Assembly (NCBI RefSeq): GCF_023634845.1
Contig: NZ_JAMLJL010000014.1
Span: forward strand, 1-64,000
Direction: 5' to 3'
Source: Flavobacterium amniphilum
GTDB lineage: Bacteria > Bacteroidota > Bacteroidia > Flavobacteriales > Flavobacteriaceae
DNA: 64,000 bases
Below, one piece after another: positions 1-8,580 of the stretch (position 1 is its first letter; every line of letters starts with the position of its first letter). Both the position numbers and the translations under genes were made by a program. Under the pieces are notes generated by a model, which searched no databases, was not told the origin of the DNA, and worked only from the letters and a program-made list of their open reading frames with translations.

Positions 1-32
1 CATTCCAATTTTGAAATTGTAGCAGTAAGGTA

Positions 33-73
33 AAAAAAAACCTCCTTTAAATGGCTTTAAAAAGAGGTTTTAT
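33..73. terminator. Hairpin with flanking A/T runs
   Basis: AAACCTC (38-44) pairs with GAGGTTT (64-70) across a 19-nt loop. A nine-A run on the left would be a U-run for leftward transcription, and a weaker T-run lies on the right. It probably ends a gene outside the window. Confidence 0.45.
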
Positions 74-117
74 AAAATGTTTTTTGGAGTTATTTTGAAA
101 AAATAGTAGTTGTGCAA

Positions 118-249
118 CAGTTACCGCGGTTTTAAGAAATTGGGGGTTTAGTGAATAATGGAACATCTTTTCGTATATTTGGCTTCAGTCTTAACGGAAT
201 GAGTTGGGACAAAAATTCCCAACTTCTTAAAGCCGGCGCGATGTTAGCG
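118..249 (+). repeat. attC-like hairpin 1 (cassette junction)
   Basis: A long imperfect inverted repeat. TTAAGAAATTGGG on the left arm pairs with CCAACTTCTTAA on the right arm. It ends in a GTTAGCG core (243-249) that opens the cassette holding the RraB-like gene. The left core is degenerate (GTTACC instead of TAAC). The body closely resembles the hairpins at 30583-30713 and 31483-31651. The architecture is that of integron attC sites (RYYYAAC ... GTTRRRY). Confidence 0.6.
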
Positions 250-286
250 TCTATTCCATTCAAAATCCAATAAATTCAACTATTTA

Positions 287-697
287 ATGAAAAAACTTAT
301 ATCTATTATCTGTTCAATTTTGGGCCTTACTTCATGTGGTAATTCTCAGCAGCAAGATTTGGAAAAAGGAAAACTTGTTGAAATTGAGGCGAATCGCAAA
401 ACTATAAATGCACTAAAAAATGCTGGTAATAATTTTGAAATAGAGCGGGATGTTTTTCATTGGATTTACTTTAAATCAAAATCTGATCAACATAATTATT
501 TCAAAGAAGTCCAGTCAAAAAATTTCAAACTGGTTCTTTCAAATAAAATTGATGGTGAATTTCCGTACCAACTTGAATTAGTGCGAAAAGATAAAGTTAC
601 AGAGTCAGAAGTAAATGAATATGTATTATATCTTTGGAGAACCGCATTAAAATATAATGGGGATTATGATGGTTGGGAAACAAGTGTAGAAAAATAA
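287..697 (+). CDS. RraB-like domain lipoprotein
   Basis: 136 aa. The N-terminus has a lipoprotein signal (hydrophobic stretch, then TSCGN with lipid-modified Cys about residue 17). The rest matches the RraB/regulator-of-RNase-E fold: an ERDVFHWIYF segment at about 52-61 and a C-terminal YNGDYDGWET at about 122-131, both hallmarks of that family. Known RraB is a cytoplasmic RNase E inhibitor, but a lipidated copy would sit in an envelope membrane, so RNase regulation is unlikely here and the function is open. It is the only gene of its cassette, between two attC-like hairpins. Confidence 0.7.
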   Translation: MKKLISIICSILGLTSCGNSQQQDLEKGKLVEIEANRKTINALKNAGNNFEIERDVFHWIYFKSKSDQHNYFKEVQSKNFKLVLSNKIDGEFPYQLELVRKDKVTESEVNEYVLYLWRTALKYNGDYDGWETSVEK

Positions 698-708
698 AAA
701 ACAGCAAC

Positions 709-842
709 AGCCGCTAACCCTCGCTAATCGCCAGTGCTGGTTTTGGGTTGCCGCTCGCCTATTTTTCATATATTCGTTCCAAGCAGCCGAGAGAACTTTC
801 TCCGCTATTCCGCACCGCGGTTAGCGAGCTAACGTTAGTGGC
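709..842 (+). repeat. attC-like hairpin 2
   Basis: Left core GCCGCTAAC (710-718) and right core GTTAGTG (834-840). CTAACCCTCGCTAA near the left end pairs with GGTTAGCGAG near the right end. It closes the RraB-like cassette and opens the DMP19 cassette. Confidence 0.65.
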
Positions 843-871
843 AAGGCTAAACAAAACTGCAAAAAAGAAAT

Positions 872-1390
872 ATGACTAATAATTACGAGATTTTTGAAGA
901 AGAAAATCACTTGAAACCAAATTTTGCTAAATCAGAATTTGATTCACTAAGTTCTTGGGATTTCGGCTGGGCAATTCTTGAACCAATAAATCTTGGCGCA
1001 AATGATGAAATTGGATTATCAAAACGACTATCACCTGGACAGAAAGCTTTATATTTCTTTTGGTATCTTGATGGAGAAGTTACAAATGGAGGATTTATAC
1101 AATTCTACTGGAATGGAAAGCGAAAGTATTTGCCGGCAATCATAAAAGGATTAGAATTGATTGGAGATAGAGATATGCTTAACCTGGTTGACCAAGCTGA
1201 TAAACTTTATATGGAAAACAAAGAGAAGTTTGATTCTGGGAAAACTCAAGAAGATTTTTCAAAACTCTATGATGATTTAATTGAGTTTGATGATCTTGAT
1301 GGAATATTTTATGACAAGCATGATAAAACAATGGATTTAATAGAAAAGTATGCGAGACAAAATCCAAATAAGTTTGTAAACATAGAATAA
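872..1390 (+). CDS. DMP19 family protein (DUF4375)
   Basis: 172 aa, soluble and strongly acidic. The central LSPGQKALYFFWYLDGEVTN and GGFIQFYWN segments (about 55-85) match DUF4375. The founding member, Neisseria DMP19, is a DNA-mimic protein that sequesters a transcription factor, and many bacterial relatives accompany immunity genes. The surplus of Asp/Glu here fits a DNA-mimic surface, but its target is unknown. It is the sole gene of a cassette flanked by attC-like hairpins. Confidence 0.75.
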   Translation: MTNNYEIFEEENHLKPNFAKSEFDSLSSWDFGWAILEPINLGANDEIGLSKRLSPGQKALYFFWYLDGEVTNGGFIQFYWNGKRKYLPAIIKGLELIGDRDMLNLVDQADKLYMENKEKFDSGKTQEDFSKLYDDLIEFDDLDGIFYDKHDKTMDLIEKYARQNPNKFVNIE

Positions 1391-1395
1391 CGCCC

Positions 1396-1524
1396 AGCCG
1401 CTAACAGCGGTTTCGCGCCATAGCTGGTTTTGGCTTTCTTGGAAAATACGCTGAACATCAAAATTTCTTATTACATTTATCCTTAACTTGCCGCTACTGC
1501 GCCAAGCCGCGGGAGGTTATATGC
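1396..1524 (+). repeat. attC-like hairpin 3
   Basis: Left arm AGCCGCTAACAGCGG plus GCGCCATAGC. Right arm GCGCCAAGCCGCGGG, ending in GTTATAT (1516-1522). It separates the DMP19 and ankyrin cassettes. Confidence 0.65.
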
Positions 1525-1583
1525 CATAATTGGAAACTGCTGAATGACAACTCGCCCGGAAAATAACTCAAATAAAATTAGTT

Positions 1584-1802
1584 TTGGAAAAAGAAGATAA
1601 AATATGGGAATTGCTTGAAATGTGTTACTACGGTCACATTGATCAAGTTAAAAGATTAGTTGAAGAAGGTGTTGACGTTAATGAAATTGGAAAAAATGGA
1701 ATGTCGCCATTAGATGCGGCCAAAGACGGAGAAAATAATGATATAGTTGAGTATCTTATGAGTGTTGGGGCTAAAGAAAATCAAAACTCAAAACTGGAGT
1801 AA
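1584..1802 (+). CDS. Small ankyrin-repeat protein
   Basis: 72 aa, read from a TTG start; the next in-frame ATG would remove the first helix. It holds two ankyrin-type units: ACYYG-like CYYGHIDQVKRLVEEGVDVN (about 14-33) and GMSPLDAAKDGENNDIVEYL (about 39-58). It is a stand-alone protein-protein interaction module with no catalytic part. It is the last intact cassette before the foreign insertion, and its cassette ends (1516-1531 and 1829-1844) are complementary at 14 of 16 bases. Confidence 0.65.
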   Translation: MEKEDKIWELLEMCYYGHIDQVKRLVEEGVDVNEIGKNGMSPLDAAKDGENNDIVEYLMSVGAKENQNSKLE

Positions 1803-1828
1803 ATTTGATTGGTTAATTTGGGAAGTAC

Positions 1829-1862
1829 AATTACGGCATGTAACAGCGGTTTAGATAAATAG
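1829..1862 (+). repeat. Left half of attC-like hairpin 4, interrupted
   Basis: AATTACGGCATGTAAC, then AGCGGTTTAGATAAATA, is a typical left arm, but no right arm follows. A plausible partner (TATTTAGAAACGTGGAGTG, then GTTATAA) lies at 30008-30030, so the hairpin seems split by about 28 kb of inserted DNA. Confidence 0.5.
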
Positions 1863-1911
1863 CAAGTGAAACCCCTTTATTTTATTGGTATTTTAAAAAA
1901 TTAAATTTCAT

Positions 1912-1934
1912 AAGTACAACATAAGTACAACAAA
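1912..1934. other. Candidate left attachment or integrase-arm site
   Basis: Two tandem copies of AAGTACAACA spaced 11 bp apart. The same arrangement (AAGTACAACAT then GTACAACAAA) occurs at 29904-29927, beyond the integrase gene. This is a candidate attL. One further AAGTACAACA occurs inside the OmpA-domain gene near 5370, so the motif is not unique. Confidence 0.4.
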
Positions 1935-1967
1935 TTGAAAAATCTTTTTATCTAGTCTATTTTGTTT

Positions 1968-3035
1968 TTACAGTAAAAAAAGAATGGCGACTAATAATAC
2001 AACTACCAAAAGAATTACAAGACCGACTTTTGTTGAAGAAATTGGTTTATTACCGTCAATTTTCCCATTTTGACCATTAATCGAAAAATTATATTTTTTA
2101 TTTTTATAAACATAAGTACAAATCCATACAGGAAGTAAAATATGTTTATATGATTCGTTTTCAAATGCAGTTACTAAAGACAAATCTGTATAAGTATCTA
2201 TTTTACAAAGATTACCACATTCTCTATAAATTTTTTCATTAATAATGCTTTTTGATAAATCATAACATTTTTTTATTTCAGGGGAATAGGTATCAGATTC
2301 CCAACCTGTAAGATATTTGTAGTCGAACGGTACAAGCTCATCCAAATTGAATGGGAAAATTTTGCTGACTTCTGAATGAGAAATTTCATCACTGCCACAG
2401 ATTAAAATATCATTGAAAAATTTACTGTAATGACCACTTCTATAATGCCATCTAGTGTGCTGTACTTTTTCCTCTTTTGAATTTCCCTCACTATCAGTAT
2501 AGGTTTCGGTTTTGTAATAATACTCGCCAGCTTGACCACTCCATTGTGTTTCTGTTTGAGCATCAAATGTCCAAAAAGGAACATAAATACCTCTTAAATT
2601 ATCTAAAACACTAATTTTTCTAAAATCATCTGATGTCCAAAACCCTTTATTCACCCAATTTTGAAAAAGTGCTTGAATCTCATTTTTTGAAATACTAAAC
2701 GGGATTAAACCGCTTGGGTTGATGGGTTGCAATTGAAAAGCAGTTGAATTCACTACATTATTCCCACAATTTATACACTCAAAGGAGGGGGTGTTTTCTT
2801 TTATTTCATTTTCTTTACCACATTTCGAGCAAGCATATAAAATTATTTCAATATCTTTTCTAGGATTGACCAAAGTGGATAAAAAACCTGAAATATCTTT
2901 TTCCTTTATGGTTTCCAACTTTTTTTCAATTGGAATAACAGAATTACAATGATTACACTTTAAATCTTTAACAATTGGGTCAAAGTTAAGTTCTGCACTA
3001 CAATTTGGACATGGATATTCTAAAAAATTTTGCAT
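1968..3035 (-). CDS. Zinc-ribbon membrane protein (YdjG-like partner of SPFH protein)
   Basis: 355 aa. Two N-terminal zinc ribbons have Cys pairs CPNC/CNHC (about 9-30) and CSKC/CINC (about 69-90). A middle region has a YYYKTETYTDSEGN segment, and one hydrophobic helix closes the protein (about 333-355), so it is a tail-anchored cytoplasmic protein. The layout matches the YdjG family, which in Bacillus is encoded beside the SPFH protein YdjI. Here too it directly follows the SPFH gene, with stop and start adjacent. A role in membrane-stress sensing is inferred from that pairing. Confidence 0.6.
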   Translation of the reverse strand: MQNFLEYPCPNCSAELNFDPIVKDLKCNHCNSVIPIEKKLETIKEKDISGFLSTLVNPRKDIEIILYACSKCGKENEIKENTPSFECINCGNNVVNSTAFQLQPINPSGLIPFSISKNEIQALFQNWVNKGFWTSDDFRKISVLDNLRGIYVPFWTFDAQTETQWSGQAGEYYYKTETYTDSEGNSKEEKVQHTRWHYRSGHYSKFFNDILICGSDEISHSEVSKIFPFNLDELVPFDYKYLTGWESDTYSPEIKKCYDLSKSIINEKIYRECGNLCKIDTYTDLSLVTAFENESYKHILLPVWICTYVYKNKKYNFSINGQNGKIDGNKPISSTKVGLVILLVVVLLVAILFLL

Positions 3036-4031
3036 TTACAATTTTGATAATATTTCCTGTTTTTTAATATTAAATTCTTCTTCGGTTAAGATTCCTGCTT
3101 GTTTTAATTCACCAAGTTGTTTTAACAACTCAATTTGTTGCGAACTACTTGATTCCTTTGACAAAGTATTTTCCTGTTGATTTTGAATATTTTGCCCCAT
3201 TAAATTATTTAATAAGATTCCTGCTCCAATTCCTGCACTATCTCCTGTACTTGGGTTTTCAGATATTTTTTCTATGGATATTCCTGCTTGAAACTGGTTA
3301 AACTCATTCAAATTGTTTTTTAAAATATTGAGGTTTGTCTTTTTATCCAATATTTTTTCGACTTCTTCAGGAAGCATTATACTCTCAATATAAAATTTTT
3401 CGAGTTGAATCCCCCAAGTATCAAATTCCTGTTGAAAAACAGGCATTAATTTATCCCCTATTTCAGTATAATTGGTCGCTAAATCTAAAACGGGGATGCT
3501 AGCTTGCGCAATTCCTTCTGCAAATTTACTGGCTATTACTGCTTTCAATTGACCTTCAACATCATCAACTTTAATATATGGTTTAGTTCCTGAAAATTCT
3601 TTAATAAATTTTTTACTATCTATGATGCTAATACTAAAATTACCAAATGATTTTAATCGTACTTGTCCAAATTCTTCATCCCGCAAAAGAATTGCTCCCG
3701 AAGTTCCCCATTTTAAATTGGTAAATTGTTTTGTACTTATAAAATAAATATCAACTTTAAATGGTGAATCGAAAAGATACTTCCAAGATTCCAGTGAAGT
3801 CGTTACGGGCATATTACTTGTTGAAAGTGTGTGCAAACCTGGTAAGTATAAATCACCAAACTCTCCCTCATTCATTAAAACCACATTTTGAGATTCTCTC
3901 ACTGTTAGCTTTGCCCCATTCATTATTTTGTTGCCTTGGTCAGTGAATTTCCATATAATTGTGTCGTTGGATTGGTCAACCCATTCAATGACCTCAATAA
4001 ATTCGTTTTTTATAAAATCAAATATCCCCAT
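3036..4031 (-). CDS. SPFH/Band-7 protein with SHOCT tail (YdjI-like)
   Basis: 331 aa. The N-terminus (GIFDFIKNEFIEVIEWVD) and the following beta-rich SPFH domain (about 20-235) match the YdjI / 'virion core protein' group. The C-terminus ends in a SHOCT motif (LLKQLGELKQAGILTEEEF, about 303-321). SPFH proteins form oligomeric rings or scaffolds on membranes. It is encoded upstream of, and directly abutting, the zinc-ribbon protein, so the two are probably one functional pair. The gene lies in the foreign insert. Confidence 0.75.
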   Translation of the reverse strand: MGIFDFIKNEFIEVIEWVDQSNDTIIWKFTDQGNKIMNGAKLTVRESQNVVLMNEGEFGDLYLPGLHTLSTSNMPVTTSLESWKYLFDSPFKVDIYFISTKQFTNLKWGTSGAILLRDEEFGQVRLKSFGNFSISIIDSKKFIKEFSGTKPYIKVDDVEGQLKAVIASKFAEGIAQASIPVLDLATNYTEIGDKLMPVFQQEFDTWGIQLEKFYIESIMLPEEVEKILDKKTNLNILKNNLNEFNQFQAGISIEKISENPSTGDSAGIGAGILLNNLMGQNIQNQQENTLSKESSSSQQIELLKQLGELKQAGILTEEEFNIKKQEILSKL

Positions 4032-4120
4032 TTTTTTTATTTTTAAATTCCGATTCTCCCTCCTAATAAGTAAAAATAGTTAATTAAAACAACTGTTCAT
4101 ATTTTCTAATCACATTATTA

Positions 4121-5110
4121 CTACCTCACAACTTCTAATTCCGTTTTTCCTTTTGGAATATGTAGAAAACAGCTAAAAACAAAACCACTTAAATCACCAT
4201 CTTTATCCTTATAATGGCAAACTAAAACCGACTTATCTTTTAAATTCTTATCATTTGAAGTACTAACCAATCCAACTAATCTTCCCTCTGCATAAAATAC
4301 CATTTTATAGTCTTTAATAGGTTGCATCTCAAATTCAGGACTTTTTACAACATTCACTGTTTCGTCCCAACCTCGTTGAATATCTTTTCTTGTTGCATAT
4401 TCTGAAACGTATTGATTTCTCATATTATCAAACTCAATTTTTGCAATGGCATCTAAATTCTTACTTTGATATATACTTTTATTTTTTTCAAATTCTGCCA
4501 AAACTCTTTTTTCTAAATCTTTTGGGTCTAATTTTCTTAAATCTTGACTCTCACTCCAGCCTTTTAATTCGTAAGGGACTACTGCATTAAAAGTAAAACT
4601 ACCCTCATAATATTTTTTACCTGAAAGTAATGAGACTGGTTCTACCATAGAATTTGCAGGCTTGCTCATTGGTGCAATATGAACACCTGATTCTCCCTGT
4701 TTTTCGTGTTTGTAAAAATCCTGCCATTCTGCTGTAACTTCCATTTCGGTTTCATTGATAAAAGTTGGATAATTTTCACCTTCGTATTCACCAACAGGAT
4801 ATAACTTGTAGTTCACTTTTTGCAAACCACTTTTTAAAATCACATGATTTATACTTACACCTGTATGCCCGCCATTACTATAATCTTGATATACAGGTAT
4901 ATCATTCACAAAAATTTCAGATTGACACCAGCCTTGTTTGACGTCTAAATAATATCTTGTATAATCTGTATAAGTTTTTACTTCGGCATATATTTTATCT
5001 ACAATGTTATTTGCCGTAATATCAGGGTTTTGTATCATTTTTATTTCTTTTTTTTGTGAACATGAATTTAAGGAAATGAATATTCCTATTGCTATAAGTT
5101 TAAGTTTCAT
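4121..5110 (-). CDS. Lipoprotein of unknown function next to effector-like genes
   Basis: 329 aa. The lipoprotein signal ends at SLNSCSQ (Cys about 17). The body is mixed alpha/beta with no catalytic motif recognised. It starts 12 bp after the OmpA-domain gene, so it is probably co-transcribed with it. Lipoproteins in this position beside PAAR-like/OmpA proteins could act as cognate immunity or as envelope anchors; this is inference from position only. Confidence 0.5.
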   Translation of the reverse strand: MKLKLIAIGIFISLNSCSQKKEIKMIQNPDITANNIVDKIYAEVKTYTDYTRYYLDVKQGWCQSEIFVNDIPVYQDYSNGGHTGVSINHVILKSGLQKVNYKLYPVGEYEGENYPTFINETEMEVTAEWQDFYKHEKQGESGVHIAPMSKPANSMVEPVSLLSGKKYYEGSFTFNAVVPYELKGWSESQDLRKLDPKDLEKRVLAEFEKNKSIYQSKNLDAIAKIEFDNMRNQYVSEYATRKDIQRGWDETVNVVKSPEFEMQPIKDYKMVFYAEGRLVGLVSTSNDKNLKDKSVLVCHYKDKDGDLSGFVFSCFLHIPKGKTELEVVR

Positions 5111-5122
5111 GATAAATTTAAT

Positions 5123-8014
5123 TTAAGGCTTAATATTAAAAAAATAAATCCGCATTAGTACTTTTTTTGAAGGATCTATTAAAATAAACGGTACAGGTTT
5201 AGCTTCTTTCTCAGAAGTACCTATTTTGAACCCAGATTTTGTTTTTACTTCTGCATAAGCTAAATACTTTCCTTTGATTCCCGAAAAAACAAGATATTGT
5301 TCCATGAACAGACCTTTTTTAGGGTCAATACCATATTGATTAACTAATATTGCTAAACCATTAAGTTTAAGTACAACACCTCCCTCTAACTTAGTTTCAT
5401 AAGCCTTAAATTTAGCAAAAGTTTTTTCATACTTTGCCTCAATGGTCACTTCTGCTTTTATTGTTTTACTAATTATTGACACCGCTAATTTATTATTAAC
5501 ATAATTCTCAGCAGTATCAATAATATTATATGTCTTAGTCAAGAAATTGTACTTGACATTCTGTTCAAATTCTATATCTCCTTTAACTGTTATACTTCCC
5601 CCTATTTTTCTGACTCCAATTGTTTCAAGAGCCGTGGCAACCACTTTTTTATTTTCCCTCAATTTCTTTTCTTCTTCATCTTTAGGCGGATTTTCACTTT
5701 CTTTTTTAAGATAATCTTCAATAAGGTCAAAACTTTTCTCGAAGTTTACCGCAACCAAAGGGGAGCATTTTATATTGGCTTCAAAAATAAGTGCCAGTCT
5801 GCTGTCAGGTTGCATTTTATAATACATCCCTGCGTTCATGGCAATGGCAGGCGGTACAATTTCCACACCTGAATCGTCAAGATATTTAGATAATTGTTTT
5901 GCTTTTTTGGCAAGTTTTGCTACTTTTTTAAGTTTACCTGGTATGTTCCTGCCTTTTGTCAAGTATAACATTAATAAGTCAATGATAATACCTACAGCAA
6001 CCATTTCATAAATTGCAAGTGCCACAAGGTAGCGGGTATATTTATTTTCTTTTATAAAATCGACCTGCGTTCCTGTAAGACTTAGTTCTTCATTCTTTTT
6101 TTCAAGTTTTCGGTCATAAAAAGCGTGCATACCAATTGAGAAATCTTTTGCCTGTTTTTCTACATAAGGAAAAAGCACATATTCGTTTATCCAAGTGCTT
6201 GGCAATACTTTCATTATTTTAAAAACAGTACTATCAGTTAACTCCTTTATTTCTTCTGTAATTCCATTTTTTAAAGCTACTGCTTTTTTATGAAAAAAGT
6301 AATCTCCAGCATCTTTATAATTGTATTGAAAATGTCCAATCCAAACCACATCAGGAAAAGCTTTTATGTGTAGTGTGGGTTTGCTCTTATCGGAATAATA
6401 CGCACACGAATTAATATGAAAATAATAATCGTTTGTGATGTCAAAATAGGACGTTGTTTTGTCTGAAAAAGGATTCAGGTATTTGGCAAGATAGTTTAAA
6501 TAGTTTGTTTTAAAATCTGAACCAATAACAGAGAAAACTGGGTGTTCAATAATTTCAGCGTTATAAACCGTTTTCTTGTTTACAGAATGCTGTGTATGCT
6601 CAAATACAGTCTTTCTTATACTGTGCTTTTCCTTATGCTCCTTGAAACAGGAATCAAAAGACTGCTTAGGTACATTTATTTTTAATTTCTTGGCGTGTGA
6701 ATACGTGGGCGTAATAATATCGACAGTTATAGGCTGTGCGTTGTTGCCATATACTTTAAATAATAAGGTAGTTCTGCGGTTTTGCTCGTGAAGTGCCTCG
6801 CTTATATCTTCACCATGATGTATAAGTGCCGTTTTTCCATAACCTTTTGCCGAAATCCTATCAGGGTCGATGCCTTTTTCAATCAAATGGTCAACAATGG
6901 TCTGCGCCCTCTTTAATGATAATTTAATATTATAGTCATGGCTTCCCCTGCAATCAGTATGCGACCCAATCTCTACTGGCAAATACGGTGATTCCAGTAA
7001 AAAAGTGGTTATTTCGTCTATTACCGATTTTGCATCTGGGCGAATATTGTATTTGTCGAAATCGTAATTGATTTTTTTGGTTACGGCAAATCGCTCCTTG
7101 CCGTCTATTTGTCGGTTAAATTTTCCCTCGTCAAATATGGTTACAGGATCATTATCCTCATAAATAACTATTTTGGGAAACTTACACAAATGATATTTTT
7201 TATAACTGGCTTCTGCTTCACCTACTTTGAGCGGGGTAAGATTTTCGGGAGGTTTAGGAAACTGAGGTTGAAGCTTGTTTTTAATTCTTAAAAACTCGGC
7301 ATGCGCGGTTTCATTTCTATCGTTTAGGATATATTTATTTGTTGCAGGGTCTTTTACTTTTATATAAAACTGCTCAATATCTTGCCTGTTTCTAATTTTA
7401 GTGTACCAAGATGAAGTATTATTAATTTCTAAATCAATTTCGCCATTGGTAACAGCTACTCTTGTGATTACTGCAACTGGTATATCATCGCTTGTTGACG
7501 AGCCACCATACTGTCTGTACACTTCTACAATAAGATTTTTATAACCGTTAAGCCCCTCAGTATTTACAGTTAGATAAATGATATTTCCGTACGAAAAAAT
7601 GTGCGAATTACGCACATCTTCGCCATCGTTGCTAAGACACCATTTACTTGTGGTTATTCGTGGCGGACAGTAACCGCTTATACTTAAACCTGTTTTTATA
7701 AACTCCCTGTTTTCAGATAGGTTGGCTTGCAGGTAATAGCAGTAAGGACCACAAAACTTTTTGGCAATTTTTACCCCAAATATTTTGTCGTGTGCCAGTA
7801 CCTGTTGCAATAACACTATTTTTTTATCATGGGCGTGAAACGTCCAAAATCTTCTACTTGTTTTATCAGTAGGAGTGGTGTCCTTAAACCATTCAGCTAC
7901 CGTAAAATAAACAAATTGGTCTGCTTTAATCGTTAATTTTTCATTAGGCACAGACAACCTCGGTATTACTTCTCCAGTTCCTGACCATTTAATTTTTGCT
8001 ATTCCTCTTGCCAT
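5123..8014 (-). CDS. Large OmpA-domain protein, candidate secreted effector
   Basis: 963 aa with no signal peptide. The N-terminal third is beta-rich. An OmpA/MotB peptidoglycan-binding domain lies at about 310-425 (YDFDKYNIRPDAKSVIDEI, EIGSHTDCRGSHDYNIKLS, RISAKGYGKT, NRRT). A hydrophobic segment is at about 660-684, followed by a Lys-rich stretch. The C-terminal 250 residues look like a beta-structured unknown domain. The absence of a signal peptide, despite an OmpA domain, fits delivery by a contractile or other specialised system rather than Sec. It sits between a DUF4280 PAAR-like gene and a lipoprotein gene on the same strand. The toxic activity, if any, is not identifiable. Confidence 0.65.
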   Translation of the reverse strand: MARGIAKIKWSGTGEVIPRLSVPNEKLTIKADQFVYFTVAEWFKDTTPTDKTSRRFWTFHAHDKKIVLLQQVLAHDKIFGVKIAKKFCGPYCYYLQANLSENREFIKTGLSISGYCPPRITTSKWCLSNDGEDVRNSHIFSYGNIIYLTVNTEGLNGYKNLIVEVYRQYGGSSTSDDIPVAVITRVAVTNGEIDLEINNTSSWYTKIRNRQDIEQFYIKVKDPATNKYILNDRNETAHAEFLRIKNKLQPQFPKPPENLTPLKVGEAEASYKKYHLCKFPKIVIYEDNDPVTIFDEGKFNRQIDGKERFAVTKKINYDFDKYNIRPDAKSVIDEITTFLLESPYLPVEIGSHTDCRGSHDYNIKLSLKRAQTIVDHLIEKGIDPDRISAKGYGKTALIHHGEDISEALHEQNRRTTLLFKVYGNNAQPITVDIITPTYSHAKKLKINVPKQSFDSCFKEHKEKHSIRKTVFEHTQHSVNKKTVYNAEIIEHPVFSVIGSDFKTNYLNYLAKYLNPFSDKTTSYFDITNDYYFHINSCAYYSDKSKPTLHIKAFPDVVWIGHFQYNYKDAGDYFFHKKAVALKNGITEEIKELTDSTVFKIMKVLPSTWINEYVLFPYVEKQAKDFSIGMHAFYDRKLEKKNEELSLTGTQVDFIKENKYTRYLVALAIYEMVAVGIIIDLLMLYLTKGRNIPGKLKKVAKLAKKAKQLSKYLDDSGVEIVPPAIAMNAGMYYKMQPDSRLALIFEANIKCSPLVAVNFEKSFDLIEDYLKKESENPPKDEEEKKLRENKKVVATALETIGVRKIGGSITVKGDIEFEQNVKYNFLTKTYNIIDTAENYVNNKLAVSIISKTIKAEVTIEAKYEKTFAKFKAYETKLEGGVVLKLNGLAILVNQYGIDPKKGLFMEQYLVFSGIKGKYLAYAEVKTKSGFKIGTSEKEAKPVPFILIDPSKKVLMRIYFFNIKP

Positions 8015-8039
8015 ACTTATAATTATTAAGAATAATAGA

Positions 8040-8561
8040 CTATCCTTGTGATTGTGATTGTGCTTGCGCCCGTTCTATACCCTCGAATGAATACTTTTTT
8101 TTCTGTAAATCGGTAATATTTACCATTGGATTTATTTGATTGTGAATTTCGGGATTTGCATTTTTAATATTTTGTTTTCCTGCTTCTGTTTTTTGCCCGT
8201 GTTTATCTATCGTTATGCAATCAGGCGCACCCATTGGACAGGTTGCTTTACTGTCTTCAAGCAATGCTTTGCCTTGATTTGACAACGTTATTTTTTCATA
8301 AGTACCACTCCATTTTGTAATAACCGCCTTGCAGGGCAAATAATCACCACTTCCATTGGGTTGCTTTTTGCATTTACCAAAAGTATTTTTTTCAAGCGTT
8401 TGCCCTATGTCTTTATCACTCGCAACAAGTTTTTCTTTGCCCTCTTTATCGTTGGCGTAAACCTTTGTTTGTGTCTTTACCTTTAAAACATCTGTTTTAG
8501 GTTCAACGCTAAATTTACATTTTACGGTTGCACCTTGTACAACCACGTGCTTCTCACTCAT
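8040..8561 (-). CDS. DUF4280 (PAAR-like) protein
   Basis: 173 aa. It starts EKHVVVQGATVKCKFS and contains a Cys-bearing DYLPCKAVITKW and an ATCPMGAPDCITI segment (about 118-130), which are features of DUF4280. DUF4280 is related to the PAAR spike-tip proteins that cap type VI or contractile injection spikes and recruit effectors. It lies 25 bp upstream of the OmpA-domain gene and 19 bp downstream of the LysM gene, suggesting one transcription unit. No sheath, tube or baseplate gene is present in the window. Confidence 0.75.
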   Translation of the reverse strand: MSEKHVVVQGATVKCKFSVEPKTDVLKVKTQTKVYANDKEGKEKLVASDKDIGQTLEKNTFGKCKKQPNGSGDYLPCKAVITKWSGTYEKITLSNQGKALLEDSKATCPMGAPDCITIDKHGQKTEAGKQNIKNANPEIHNQINPMVNITDLQKKKYSFEGIERAQAQSQSQG

Positions 8562-8580
8562 TGCTTATAGGGTTATATTA

